Assembly (NCBI RefSeq): GCF_001552135.1
Contig: NZ_BCQP01000036.1
Location: forward strand, 105,680-169,679
Length of the DNA stretch: 64,000 nucleotides
Source of the DNA: Actinomadura chibensis NBRC 106107
Lineage (GTDB): Bacteria; Actinomycetota; Actinomycetes; Streptosporangiales; Streptosporangiaceae
Reading direction: 5' to 3'
Positions 50,363 to 59,571 of the stretch are shown piece after piece. Numbering within the stretch: the stretch's first letter is position 1; every line of letters begins with the position of its first letter. The position numbers and the translations under genes are program-made. The notes under the pieces were generated by a model. The model had not been told where the DNA came from, made no database searches, and was given only the letters and a program-made list of their open reading frames with translations.

Positions 50363-51469
50363 GTGTTTTATCTCGTGGGGACGACCGGGTTTCCCAATTA
50401 TGGGGACGAGCTCATAGCGGCCATGTGGCTGCGGTACCTGGCGGAGCGGGCTCCGGAGGAGGACGTCTGGCTGGACTGCCCCAGCCCCGGTCCGGCCCAG
50501 GTTCTGCTGGGCGGGCTGCATCCTCGGGTGCGGTTCACCGACACCTTCTGGCGGTTGTGCTGGGAGGCGCCGGGGGACGAGCCGTGGGAGGTCGTCCGGT
50601 GGGTGCGGCAGGCGATGCACAACCCGTCGATGGCCTGCCGGTGGGCGGCCGGGATCCAGTTGGCCGCCGAGGCGCGGGTGGTCCACGTCATCGGCGGCGG
50701 ATACGTCAACCGGGTCTGGCCGAAGCACTACGGGCTGCTGGCCGCGGCGGTGGGCGCGGTGGAGAGGTCCGGCGGGCGCGCGGTGATGACCGGGCAGGGG
50801 CTGTGGCCCGTGGCCGACCACGCGGCGGTCCTGGTGCGGGAGCTGGCCTCTCGGTTCGAGATCGTGGACGTGCGGGACGAGCCGTCCGCGCGCCTGGTCG
50901 GGACGGGAAGGTCCGAGACCGGGGACGACATGTTCTTCGGGCTCGGCTCGCACCTGTACCGGCGGCCGGGGGAGCCGTTGCGCGAGGTCATGCTCTGCCT
51001 GCAGTCGGACCTGCTGGAGATGCCCCGCGCCGCGTTGGCGTCCTTCGTGCTGGAGACCGTGCGCGCGTGGGGCGTGACGGGCGGCCAGGTCGGCGTCGTC
51101 GAGGGAATCCCGGGAGTGGACCGGTCGGTCTTCGAACTGATCGAGGCGGACCTGCCCGACGTGCGGTTCTACCCGTTCGCGGGGGTGTGGCAGCACGGCC
51201 TTCCGGCCGGTCCGGGACAGGTCTGGATCTCCACCCGGTTCCATTTCCATCTGCTCGCGGCGGCGGCGGGCGCGGCCGGGGTCGCGGTATCGGTCAACGC
51301 CGACTACTACTCGGCCAAGCACCGCTCGCTGGTGGATCGCGGCAGCGGCTGGACGCCGGCCGACTTCCCGCGGGTTCCGGAGCGGCCGGGCCGGGGCGGG
51401 TTCGACGCGTCGGTGCTGCGCTCCCTCCGGGAGGCCAAGGCCGCGATCGCGGCGAAGGTCTACTCCTAG
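50363..51469 (+). CDS. Polysaccharide pyruvyltransferase-like protein
   Basis: 368 aa starting at GTG. Features of the CsaB/WcaK family are GTTGFPNYGDELIAAMWLRYL at the start, HVIGGGYVN, VDVRDEPSARLVG and ISTRFHFHLLAAAAG near the end. Such enzymes transfer pyruvyl from PEP to cell-wall sugars, or act as related glycosyltransferases. No other wall-polysaccharide gene is adjacent. It starts 36 bp after the NAD(P)-binding gene and is convergent with the DNA ligase gene. Confidence 0.8.
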   Translation: MFYLVGTTGFPNYGDELIAAMWLRYLAERAPEEDVWLDCPSPGPAQVLLGGLHPRVRFTDTFWRLCWEAPGDEPWEVVRWVRQAMHNPSMACRWAAGIQLAAEARVVHVIGGGYVNRVWPKHYGLLAAAVGAVERSGGRAVMTGQGLWPVADHAAVLVRELASRFEIVDVRDEPSARLVGTGRSETGDDMFFGLGSHLYRRPGEPLREVMLCLQSDLLEMPRAALASFVLETVRAWGVTGGQVGVVEGIPGVDRSVFELIEADLPDVRFYPFAGVWQHGLPAGPGQVWISTRFHFHLLAAAAGAAGVAVSVNADYYSAKHRSLVDRGSGWTPADFPRVPERPGRGGFDASVLRSLREAKAAIAAKVYS

Positions 51470-51478
51470 TCGGCGGCG

Positions 51479-53470
51479 TCAGGCGATTCCGGCTTCGGCC
51501 AGCCAGCGCCACAGTTCGTCCTGGGGGACGACCGTCACGCCGAGCTTCTCGGCCTTGGCGGTCTTCGACGCGCCGACGTTGTCGCCGGTCAGCAGGTAGT
51601 CGGTGTTGGACGAGACCGACGAGGCGGTCGTGGCCGCGGCCCGCTCGACCAGGCGGGTGACGTCCGGACGGCTGATCTTGGCGCCCGAGCGCGGGTCGGT
51701 GAACGCGCCGGTGATGACCACCGACCTCCCCTTGAGCGGCGAGTCGCCCGCGGCGGCCGCGTCGACGGGGCGGTCCTCGTCGAGGACGTCGAGGTTCACG
51801 CCGCGTTCGCGCAGCGCCGCGATCTCCTCCCGGACCTCGGGGCGGGCGAAGAAGGCCACGATGCTCACGGCGGCCTTCGGCCCGATGTCGCGGATCGCGA
51901 CCAGGTCGTCGGCGGTCGCGGCGGCGACGTCCTCAATGCGCTCGTATCCGGCCAGGCAGAGCCGCTTCGCCGTGCCCTCGGACGCCATCGGGATCGCCAG
52001 CCCGATCAGCGCCCGGCGCAGCCCGAGCCCCTTGGACGACGCGATCGAGTCGACCATGTTCTTCGCGCTGACCTCGCCCATCCGCTCGTAGCCGAGCAAC
52101 TGCTCGGCCGTCAGGTCGTAGAAGTCGCTGCGGCGGCGGAGCACGCCGTCCTCGGCGAGCTTCTCGATCCAGACGTCGCCGACGCCCTCCATGTCGGCGG
52201 CCTGCCGCGAGGCCCAGTGCATCAGCCTGCGCGTCGCCTGGGCGGGGCACTGGAGGTTCAGGCACCAGCGCTCCTCGCCGGTGCCGCGGACCTCCAGCTC
52301 GGAGCCGCACGACGGGCAGTGGGTCGGCGGGACGATCTCGACCTCGGTCCCGTCGCGCCGCTCGGGCAGCGAGCGTCCGGCGAAGGGGATCACGTCGCCG
52401 CGCCGCACGACCGCGACCGTGTCGCCGATCCGCAGGTCGCGCTCGCGGATCAGGCGCGGGTTGTGCAGGGTGACGTTCTCCACGGTCACGCCGCCGACGA
52501 ACACCGGCGCGACCTTGGCCCGCGGCGGGACGCGGCCGATCTTGCCGACCGGCCACTCGACCGACAGCAGCGTCGTCAGCTTCTCCTCCGGCGGGTACTT
52601 GAACGCGATCGCCCCGCGCGGCTCGGCGCTGTTGAAGCCCGCCGCGTCGAACGCGGCCGGTTCGTGCAGCCGGACGACCGCGCCGTCGATGTCGTAGTCC
52701 AGCCCGTCGCGGCGGCCGCCGATCTCGTGGATGGCGTCGAGCACCGCGTCGCCGGTCGCGCACACGTACTGGGCGACCGGCTCGAAACCGGCCGGGACGT
52801 CGATCGCGACGCCGTCGCGGTCGGCGCCGAACGCGAAGAACCGCAGCACCCGCTTGGCGGCGGCGGCCGCCTCGGGGTCCTTCAGCACCAGCGTCCCGGC
52901 GGCGCCCGACCGGGGGTTGGTCAGCGTCCGCTCCGGGTGGGCCTCGTTGTAGGCGGCCCACACCGAACGCAGCATCACGGCCTCGCCGCGGACCTCGACG
53001 CGTCCGGGCTCCTCGATCCCGGTCGGCAGGCCGGGGATCACGTGCCGGACCTTCTCGGTCACCAGCTCGCCGACCGCGCCGGTGCCGCGCGTGGCGACGT
53101 AGTCGAGCCGCCCGCCGGTGTAGACGACGCTGAGCGACAGCCCGTCGAGCTTCTCCGAGACGCGGAAGACCTGCCCGCCGAACCGGTCGCAGAAAGCGCG
53201 GATCTGCTCCTCGCTCGTCGCCTTCCCCAGCGACAGCATCGGGCGCGCGTGCCGCACGGTCGGGCCGGTCAGCTCGGCGGGCGCGTTGACCCTGCCGAGC
53301 GGGCTGTCGGACGGCTCAAGCTCCGGATGCTCCGCGACGAGGGCCGCCAGCTCGTCCTTCAACGCGTCGTAGTCGGCGTCGGGCAGGGGGCTGTCGCCCG
53401 CGCCGTAGTACAGGTCGTTCAGCCGCTTGACCTCGGCGGTCAGCTCCGCGATGCGCTTTCCAACGTCCAC
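51479..53470 (-). CDS. ligA: NAD-dependent DNA ligase, divergent LigA
   Basis: Seals nicks using NAD+, 663 aa. The domain order is Ia, adenylation, OB, Zn finger, HhH and BRCT. The nucleophile Lys107 lies in SEKLDGLS, where most LigA have EPKxDGxA. The Zn finger keeps four Cys (CPSCGSEL and WCLNLQCPAQ). The BRCT domain is at the end (LKGRSVVITGAFTD). Several canonical motifs are altered (NPRSGAAGTL instead of NPRNAAAGxx), so this may be an accessory ligase paralogue rather than the replicative enzyme. It is not near other replication genes. Confidence 0.88.
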   Translation of the reverse strand: MDVGKRIAELTAEVKRLNDLYYGAGDSPLPDADYDALKDELAALVAEHPELEPSDSPLGRVNAPAELTGPTVRHARPMLSLGKATSEEQIRAFCDRFGGQVFRVSEKLDGLSLSVVYTGGRLDYVATRGTGAVGELVTEKVRHVIPGLPTGIEEPGRVEVRGEAVMLRSVWAAYNEAHPERTLTNPRSGAAGTLVLKDPEAAAAAKRVLRFFAFGADRDGVAIDVPAGFEPVAQYVCATGDAVLDAIHEIGGRRDGLDYDIDGAVVRLHEPAAFDAAGFNSAEPRGAIAFKYPPEEKLTTLLSVEWPVGKIGRVPPRAKVAPVFVGGVTVENVTLHNPRLIRERDLRIGDTVAVVRRGDVIPFAGRSLPERRDGTEVEIVPPTHCPSCGSELEVRGTGEERWCLNLQCPAQATRRLMHWASRQAADMEGVGDVWIEKLAEDGVLRRRSDFYDLTAEQLLGYERMGEVSAKNMVDSIASSKGLGLRRALIGLAIPMASEGTAKRLCLAGYERIEDVAAATADDLVAIRDIGPKAAVSIVAFFARPEVREEIAALRERGVNLDVLDEDRPVDAAAAGDSPLKGRSVVITGAFTDPRSGAKISRPDVTRLVERAAATTASSVSSNTDYLLTGDNVGASKTAKAEKLGVTVVPQDELWRWLAEAGIA

Positions 53471-53539
53471 GCCTCGATTAAACGCGACGCCACCGACAGT
53501 GTCCGCCCCCGCTCAGCCGTCACCCGGCGTCGCTCACCG

Positions 53540-54190
53540 TCACTCGGTGTCGAGCCCGAACATGGCCCGGCAGGGGTCGAGCCCCTCGATGGTGACGGGG
53601 ACGGTCCGGTGGCGCTCCCAGGCGGCGCGGGTCAGGAGCATGCGGTGGTCGATGGTCAGCGCGCCCCGGACGGCGTGGCGGTCGACGCCGTTGAGCTCGT
53701 AGCCGAGCTTGCGCGACACCCCGTGGGACGCCTCGTTGTGCGCGAACGCGCTGGACTCGGCCTCGTCCGCGCCCAGCCCGGTGAAGGCGAGCTCCAGCAC
53801 GGCGGCCCGCATCTCGGTGCCGATGCCCTGCCCCTGGTGGCGGCGGCCCAGCCAGGACCCGGTGCCCACCCGGCGGGTGATCGCCAGGTCGCGGGCCCGC
53901 ACGCCCTGCATTCCGACGACGGCGCCCTGGTGGAAGACGGCCAGGTCGAGGTACCAGTCCTGGGGCGTCCACGCGCCGAGCGTCGCCCAGTGGTGCTGGA
54001 CGACGCCCCGCGCGACCTCGGCGGCCGGACGGTCGGTCCACGGGACGAGGAACGGCATCGTCTCCGGATCGTGGACGCCCTCCAGCGCCACCTCGGCCAG
54101 CGCGCCGAGCTCCTCCGGCGACGGCAGCCGCAGTTCGAGCCGGGGCGTCCGCAGCCGCAGCCCGACCAGCGGGAAGTGATCGACGAGCAT
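53540..54190 (-). CDS. GNAT-family acetyltransferase
   Basis: 216 aa from the ATG at 54190. The RimJ/RimL-type N-terminus is LRTPRLELRLPSPEELGALAEVAL. The acetyl-CoA motif reads TGSWLGRRHQGQGIGTEMRAAVLELAF, and NEASHGVSRKLGYELNGV closes the fold. Substrate (protein N-terminus or small amine) unknown. It is in the same orientation as the ligase gene, 69 bp upstream. Confidence 0.88.
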   Translation of the reverse strand: MLVDHFPLVGLRLRTPRLELRLPSPEELGALAEVALEGVHDPETMPFLVPWTDRPAAEVARGVVQHHWATLGAWTPQDWYLDLAVFHQGAVVGMQGVRARDLAITRRVGTGSWLGRRHQGQGIGTEMRAAVLELAFTGLGADEAESSAFAHNEASHGVSRKLGYELNGVDRHAVRGALTIDHRMLLTRAAWERHRTVPVTIEGLDPCRAMFGLDTE

Positions 54191-54262
54191 CTCCCCATAC
54201 TGGCGATCCCGCGACCGGAGCACATCCGATTTTCCGGCGGTCCGATCAGGGCGCGGACCACA

Positions 54263-54583
54263 TCAGGCCGGGTCGGACCATTCGGCGGTCACCTGGAAAT
54301 GCGCCTCGGACGTCGTCTTGGCGATCATCAAGTCGGCCTGACCGGACACCTTGATGCCGAAAGTGATTTCCACTCTGCCGGGCGGGTCCTCGACGGCGCG
54401 CAGCCTGCGGGCGATGCTTTCCACCGCCGGGGTGATTCCGTCGAGCGCGTCCTGCAGCGTCGCGCCCGCCTGCTCCACGACCCGGCTCGCGCGGCCGACC
54501 TGCCTGATCTCCTCGCGTTCCGCCGGGCCGACTTCGACGACCAGGCGGCCGCCGTCTTCCAAGGGGATCTCCAGAGGGGTCAC
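54263..54583 (-). CDS. Trypco1-like (CU044_2847 family) small protein
   Basis: 106 aa starting at GTG. The sequence (LEIPLEDGGRLVVEV; LQDALDGITPAVESIARRLRAV; EITFGIKVSGQADLMIAKTTSEAHFQVTAEW) matches the family typically found beside trypsin-like and STAND genes and known as a trypsin-co-occurring domain. It has no signal peptide or catalytic motif. It may be a target, inhibitor or signal partner of the protease encoded divergently 33 bp away. Confidence 0.8.
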   Translation of the reverse strand: MTPLEIPLEDGGRLVVEVGPAEREEIRQVGRASRVVEQAGATLQDALDGITPAVESIARRLRAVEDPPGRVEITFGIKVSGQADLMIAKTTSEAHFQVTAEWSDPA

Positions 54584-54616
54584 ATGGCGCAGCGTACGCC
54601 ATTCGGAGCATTTATC

Positions 54617-57600
54617 GTGGCCCGTGTGCAGACGACCGTGCCGAAGCGCTCCGTCGCGAGAATCCTCGACGCGGACGGGACGCCGGTGGGCGCCGGATTC
54701 CCGGTCAATGACCGGTTCCTGATCACCGCCGCCCATGTCGTGAACGGCGCCGCCGGGCTCGCGTTCGAGTCGCGGAGCAGACCCGAGGGCCGTTTCGGGG
54801 TCGAGTTCCTCGGACACGATCCGCTGCGGGCGGAGGTCGCCGTCTGGAATCCGCGGTTGGACGTCGCGGTCTTGGAACTCGTCCAGCCCGCGCCGCCCGA
54901 AACGCGGGTGGCGCCGCTGGTCGACAAGGCCGCCTTCGACGAGCGCGTGGCGATGCTCGGCTTCCCCGACGGGAAGGACCGGGGAGTCTGGAGCGTCGGG
55001 GTGCTGCGCGGCCCGCAGGCGGACGGCTGGCTCCAGGTCGACGTCGAGGACGGCAGCCAGTTCGCCATCGAGGGCGGGTTCTCCGGCACCCCGGTCTGGC
55101 ACATCGGGCGCGGCGACGTGGTGGGCATGGTGGTCGCCGCCTGGACCGGGTCGCGCGTGCGCAGCGGGTACGTCGTGCCCACCGCGACGCTGCTGGAGGC
55201 GTGGCCGGAGCTGCGCGAGGCCGTCCGTCCGCCGTCGCCGTTCCGGGGGCTGCTGCCGTTCGACGCCGAGCACGCCGCCTCGTTCTTCGGCCGGGCCGAC
55301 GAGGTCGAGCGCATCACGAGGCTCGTCGCCGAGCGGCCGGTGGTGGCGGTCACCGGGCCGTCCGGCGTCGGGAAGTCGTCCATCGTCCAGGCGGGGGTCG
55401 CGCCGAAGCTGCGCGCGGACGGCGGCACGGCGGTCGTCGTGTTCCGGCCGGGCCAGGGCCGGACGCCGCTGCACGCGCTCGCGCAGGCGCTCCTGCCCGG
55501 ACGGGACCGTCCGGCCGAACGGCTCGACCGGGTCGACGCGACGGCCGCCCACCTGGAACGCGGCGGCATGCCGGAGTTCCTGCCGACCGTGCTGGCCCAC
55601 CTGGACGCGAAGCGCCTGGTCCTCGCCGTCGACCAGTTCGAGGAGGTGCTGACCGCGCCCGAGGAGGAGCGCGCCGCCTTCGCCAAGGCCCTGGCCTACG
55701 CCGACCGGCCCGGGTCGCCGCTCGCGCTGCTGCTGACGCTGCGCGCCGACTACCTCGCGCCGGTCCTGCACGACCCGCACCTCGCCGCGTTCGTCGCCGG
55801 GGACCGGACGATCACCGTGGGCGAGCTGTCCTCGGCGGGCCTGCGCGCCGCGATCACCGAGCCGATCCGGCGGACGCCGCTCGTCGAGTACGAGCCCGGC
55901 CTCGTCGACACCCTGCTGCGCGACCTCGGGGTGGGGCCGGGGCGCCTCCCCCTGCTCCAGTTCACCCTGGCGCAACTGTGGGACCTCCAGTCCGGGGGCC
56001 TGCTCACCCACGACGCCTACGCGGTGATCGGCGGGGTGAGCAAGGGGCTCGACCGGTTCGCCGAACGCCTGTGGGGGGAGCTGACCCCGGACGAGCAGCG
56101 GGCCGCCGAACGCCTCCTCATCCAGCTGATCAGGCCCGACCCCGACCGGCAGGAGATCACCCGGCGGACCGCGCCGCGCGACCAGCTCGCCCCCGCGCAG
56201 TGGCGCGTCGCGCAGCGGCTGGCGGTGTCGCGGCTGGTCGTCCTGCCCGCGGACGGGCAGAGCGCGGAACTCGTCCACGAGGCGCTGGTGACGCACTGGC
56301 GGCGGCTCGGCGAGATCGGCGGCCGGGCGCGCGAGTTCCGGCTCTGGCAGGAGGCGCTGCGCCAGCGCGTCGCGCTGTGGCGGCGGCACGGGCGGCCCCC
56401 GTCGCGGCTGCTCTCCCGCGCTGACCTCACCGACGCGCTGCGGCAGGCGCGGCGGCACCCCGACGACATCGGCCCGGACGAGCACGCCTACATCAGGGCG
56501 AGCGTCCGGCGGCGCCGGACGGTCCGGCGGCGGCTCGCCGGGGCGATGGCGGTGGTGACCGGCGCCGCTCTCATCATCTGGATTCCGGTCAGCCGGGGCC
56601 TGACCGACAACGCCGCGCAGACCCTGCTCGAACGCGCCAGGCAGCAGCGGGGCTCCGATCCGTACGGGGCCGCGCACCTCACGCTCCGCGCCTACCGGAC
56701 GCGCGCCAACGACGACACCCGCAGGGCCGTTCACCGCCTTTACAGCGGCACCGTCCAGCTCACCCAGATAATCCCCGACACCTCGACCGGCTGGGTCAAC
56801 CTCAAGGGCCAGGGCCAGACCGGGGGAGACCTCTCCGGAAAGGTCAGCACCGACGGGCGGACGCTGGTCACCCGTTCCCCCGACAACAAGGCCGTCGCCT
56901 GGCACATCGCGAACGGGCGCGCGACCCCGGCGCGCCTGCCCGACGAGGGCGGCACCATCGCGGGCGAGGTCGCGGTCAGCGCGGACGGCCGCTACGCCGC
57001 CGCGACCTACCTCGCCTCGATCAAGGACTCCGGTTCGGGCCGGTGCGTGGTCAAGGCCGACATGGAGGCGTTCACGACCGAGAGGTTCTGCCTGGTCGTC
57101 ACCGATCTGGCGCGCGGCGGGACGAAGATGGCCGTCCTCCTCCCGAAGGGCGGCGAGGCCACGCAGCTCTCCCTGGACCAGACGGGACGGACGCTCGCGG
57201 CGGCCGTCACGTCCAAGGACCGGCTGACGCTGCGGCGCTGGAACGTCCGCGAGAAGAAGGAGCTGCCGTCCGCCCCGCTGCCGGTCACGCCCCGCGACGT
57301 GGTCTCGCTGTTCCGCCTCACCCCGGCCGGGCTCGCCGTCAACTTCCTGGAGTTCCCGGACGGCGCGGGCGGCGGCGACCAGCGGGCGCTCGGGAACAGG
57401 CTGGTCCTCCTCTCGCCGGACGACCCGCCCCGCACGCGCGTCCTCGAAGACGCCCTGACCAGCGCGAAGCTGGCCACCAGCGCGGACGGGCGGCGGCTCG
57501 CGGCGGTCGTGGAGGTCGGCAAGGTGACGCTGTTCGACCTCTGGGACATGACCACCGGCCGCATGATCACCCGGCTCCGGGACGTGGGCCTCGCGGAGGC

Positions 57601-58054
57601 GGTCGGCGCGCTCGCGTTCGACCCGACCGGGACCGTCCTGCACGACACGTGGTGGAGGCTCATCCCGCCGACCGGCTCGTCCCTCAAGGAGACCGACGAG
57701 TTCCTCAGGGAGACGAGCGTCCTGCCCGTCACCCGCTGGTCGCTCGCCGACGGGCGGCGGCTCGCCCCGCTCAGCGTCCCGACCGCGTGGCAGACGCTCC
57801 TCCCGCTCGGCGGCGGCGGGTACGCGCTGATCGACGGCGACCAGATCGGCCTGCTGCTGCCCACGCCGGGGAACCCCGCGTCGGCGCGGCTCGCGGCGAT
57901 GACGCGGCAGACCAAGGACCTCGTCGCCGCGGGGTCCGAGGCCGACGCCGGGCGGGAGGTGGCGCGCCTGTGCCGCCTCTACGGGAACATGCCCGAGTCG
58001 ACCGCCCTCAAGAAGCTCGTCCCGGCCGGAGCCCACAAGGGAAAGGTCTGCTGA
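54617..58054 (+). CDS. Trypsin-like protease-nSTAND NTPase-beta-propeller protein
   Basis: 1145 aa from the GTG at 54617, with GGAG eight bases upstream. Residues 20-200 form a trypsin-like protease with an intact triad: His40 (ITAAHVV), Asp82 (NPRLDVAVLEL) and Ser156 (GGFSGTP). An nSTAND ATPase follows, P-loop GPSGVGKSS at 247-255 and Walker B VLAVDQFEEV. A hydrophobic helix (LAGAMAVVTGAALIIWIPV) lies near residues 640-660, then a beta-propeller-like C-terminus (VSADGRYAA; LATSADGRRLAAVV). The layout is that of bacterial conflict/defence sensors, in which the repeat region detects a signal and the NTPase activates the protease. The start could be at 54584 or 54626. Confidence 0.87.
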   Translation: MARVQTTVPKRSVARILDADGTPVGAGFPVNDRFLITAAHVVNGAAGLAFESRSRPEGRFGVEFLGHDPLRAEVAVWNPRLDVAVLELVQPAPPETRVAPLVDKAAFDERVAMLGFPDGKDRGVWSVGVLRGPQADGWLQVDVEDGSQFAIEGGFSGTPVWHIGRGDVVGMVVAAWTGSRVRSGYVVPTATLLEAWPELREAVRPPSPFRGLLPFDAEHAASFFGRADEVERITRLVAERPVVAVTGPSGVGKSSIVQAGVAPKLRADGGTAVVVFRPGQGRTPLHALAQALLPGRDRPAERLDRVDATAAHLERGGMPEFLPTVLAHLDAKRLVLAVDQFEEVLTAPEEERAAFAKALAYADRPGSPLALLLTLRADYLAPVLHDPHLAAFVAGDRTITVGELSSAGLRAAITEPIRRTPLVEYEPGLVDTLLRDLGVGPGRLPLLQFTLAQLWDLQSGGLLTHDAYAVIGGVSKGLDRFAERLWGELTPDEQRAAERLLIQLIRPDPDRQEITRRTAPRDQLAPAQWRVAQRLAVSRLVVLPADGQSAELVHEALVTHWRRLGEIGGRAREFRLWQEALRQRVALWRRHGRPPSRLLSRADLTDALRQARRHPDDIGPDEHAYIRASVRRRRTVRRRLAGAMAVVTGAALIIWIPVSRGLTDNAAQTLLERARQQRGSDPYGAAHLTLRAYRTRANDDTRRAVHRLYSGTVQLTQIIPDTSTGWVNLKGQGQTGGDLSGKVSTDGRTLVTRSPDNKAVAWHIANGRATPARLPDEGGTIAGEVAVSADGRYAAATYLASIKDSGSGRCVVKADMEAFTTERFCLVVTDLARGGTKMAVLLPKGGEATQLSLDQTGRTLAAAVTSKDRLTLRRWNVREKKELPSAPLPVTPRDVVSLFRLTPAGLAVNFLEFPDGAGGGDQRALGNRLVLLSPDDPPRTRVLEDALTSAKLATSADGRRLAAVVEVGKVTLFDLWDMTTGRMITRLRDVGLAEAVGALAFDPTGTVLHDTWWRLIPPTGSSLKETDEFLRETSVLPVTRWSLADGRRLAPLSVPTAWQTLLPLGGGGYALIDGDQIGLLLPTPGNPASARLAAMTRQTKDLVAAGSEADAGREVARLCRLYGNMPESTALKKLVPAGAHKGKVC

Positions 58055-58074
58055 CGGTCACCGTTCCCCGCGCG

Positions 58075-58713
58075 TCATAGGCAGTCCTTCACGGCGAGGT
58101 GGTAGACCGTCTTGCCGGTGCCCTCGATGCCCATGAAGTTCGTCTTGGACGGATCGGAGCCGCCCTTCTCCAGCCGCACTTCCTGATTGATGTTGAAGTT
58201 GCGGTCCCCGCCGCAGGGCCTGAAGAGGAGCTCGATCAGGTGGTACTGGTGTTCCCAAGCGCCCGAGTACGGGCCGTTGAACGTCTTGGTCTGGACATTG
58301 TTAGCCGGCATGCCCTGGAAGTAGTGGGTCTCCTTCATGGTGCCGGTGGCGCCGGGCTCCAGGTGTGCGGCGCCGCTGTAATCCACCTGCCTGACGGCGA
58401 AGGTCTTTCCTTCGGGCACGTGGGATTTCAGACTGATCTGGCAGTTCTTCCTGGAAGCGGTCTGGGGCGAGTCGCCGCCGCCCTCGGCGCGCATGGCGCT
58501 GGACCGCACGGTGAGGAGGAAGTCGTCGCGGCCGTCGTCCCTGGTGAGGGCGACGCTCACCGTCCCGGCCGGGCAACCGCCGCCGGTGAGGGTCGCCACC
58601 TCGAAAGCGAGGTCGTCCGGCGCCGGACCCGCCGCCGCGGCGGCGGTCGCGGTCAGGGCGGGCAGGACGAGGGCGGCGCCGAGAGCGGCCGCGAGCGCCT
58701 TGCTGTGCTTCAT
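58075..58713 (-). CDS. DUF4360 secreted protein, copy 1
   Basis: 212 aa from the ATG at 58713. A signal peptide (AALGAALVLPALTATAAAAAG) precedes a DUF4360 domain with GGGCPAGTVSVALTRDD, SRKNCQISLKSHVPEG, FAVRQVDYSGAAHLEPGA and CGGDRNFNINQEVRL. Four Cys may form disulphides. Function unknown. The gene lies 32 bp after its paralogue, so the two are probably co-transcribed. Confidence 0.88.
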   Translation of the reverse strand: MKHSKALAAALGAALVLPALTATAAAAAGPAPDDLAFEVATLTGGGCPAGTVSVALTRDDGRDDFLLTVRSSAMRAEGGGDSPQTASRKNCQISLKSHVPEGKTFAVRQVDYSGAAHLEPGATGTMKETHYFQGMPANNVQTKTFNGPYSGAWEHQYHLIELLFRPCGGDRNFNINQEVRLEKGGSDPSKTNFMGIEGTGKTVYHLAVKDCL

Positions 58714-58745
58714 TGAAACGGGCCTTCCAATCCGGGAATTCGTCG

Positions 58746-59387
58746 TCACATTGAGGTCGGGCAGCGTTTCCAGGCGAAGTGGTAGACGGTCTTGCCGTCC
58801 GTCTCGATGAAATTCGTCTTGGCCGGGTCGGAGTCGCCCATGTCGACCCGCAACTCGGCGCCGAAATTCTGGTTGCGCTGCTCGCCGCAGGGGCTGAAGA
58901 CGGGCTCGGACTCGCTGATCTCGAAACGCCAGGGGCCGGAGTACGGGCCGCGGAGCGTCCTGGTCGCCGGCTTGGGCGGCGTCGTCCCCTGGAGGTAGGC
59001 GCTCGAACTCAGGGTGGCCGAGGCCCCGGGCTCCAGGTGCGCGTCGCCGCTGTAGTCGGTCTGCCGCACCGCGTACGTGTATCCCTGGGGAACGTGGACC
59101 TTCAGGTTGACCTGGCACGGTTTCCGGGAGTCCGCCGGGGCCGAGGCGCCGCCCGCCTCGGCCCGCGCGGGCTCCGTCGTGATCGAGACGCGGAAGTCGT
59201 CGCCGTCGTTGAAGACGGCGACGGCCGCGGTCCCGCGCGGGCAGCCGGAGCCGTTGACGGTCGCTATCTCGACGGTGGCGCCGCCGGGCGGCGGATCCGC
59301 GGCCGCCGGGGGCGCGGACGCGAGGGCGGGCAGGGCGGGCAGGGCGAGGGCGGCGGCGCGAAGCGCCGCGAGCGCCGTGTGGTTCAT
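58746..59387 (-). CDS. DUF4360 secreted protein, copy 2
   Basis: 213 aa. Signal peptide ALALPALPALASAPPAAA, then the DUF4360 domain with GSGCPRGTAAVAVF, SRKPCQVNLKVHVPQGY, YAVRQTDYSGDAHLEPGA and CGEQRNQNFGAELRV. It is a paralogue of the next gene with matching Cys and motif order, so the pair arose by tandem duplication. A promoter candidate lies at 59422-59451. Confidence 0.88.
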   Translation of the reverse strand: MNHTALAALRAAALALPALPALASAPPAAADPPPGGATVEIATVNGSGCPRGTAAVAVFNDGDDFRVSITTEPARAEAGGASAPADSRKPCQVNLKVHVPQGYTYAVRQTDYSGDAHLEPGASATLSSSAYLQGTTPPKPATRTLRGPYSGPWRFEISESEPVFSPCGEQRNQNFGAELRVDMGDSDPAKTNFIETDGKTVYHFAWKRCPTSM

Positions 59388-59421
59388 CGGCGGGAGCCTT
59401 TCGGGCGGGGAGCTTGCCGTA

Positions 59422-59451
59422 ACATTAATTTTGCAGTTAAGAATGTGTCAA
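59422..59451 (-). promoter_or_regulatory. Sigma-70-type promoter candidate for the DUF4360 pair
   Basis: On the minus strand TTGACA (59446-59451) and TAATGT (59422-59427) are 18 bp apart, in one of the few AT-richer patches of the window. The start at 59387 lies about 35 bp downstream. Confidence 0.5.
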
Positions 59452-59571
59452 TATCGATTGGTCGAGCTTCTTTTTCAACATTCAACTTCGCCGCGCGAGC
59501 CGGGGCGTAATTCCGTTGTCGTGGTGAGAACGGTCGGTCACACTGGGTCCGTGAGCGCGTCGGGAGGCCCC

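Noticed and set aside
52217..54583. Upstream extension of the STAND protein in the plus frame
   Set aside because: It lies opposite the ligase and GNAT genes and shows no domain. A start near 54617 with a ribosome-binding site is adequate.
54584..58036. Minus-strand open frame running through the STAND gene
   Set aside because: Only its last 321 bases (54263-54583) match a protein family; the remainder is the reverse of the plus-strand domains.
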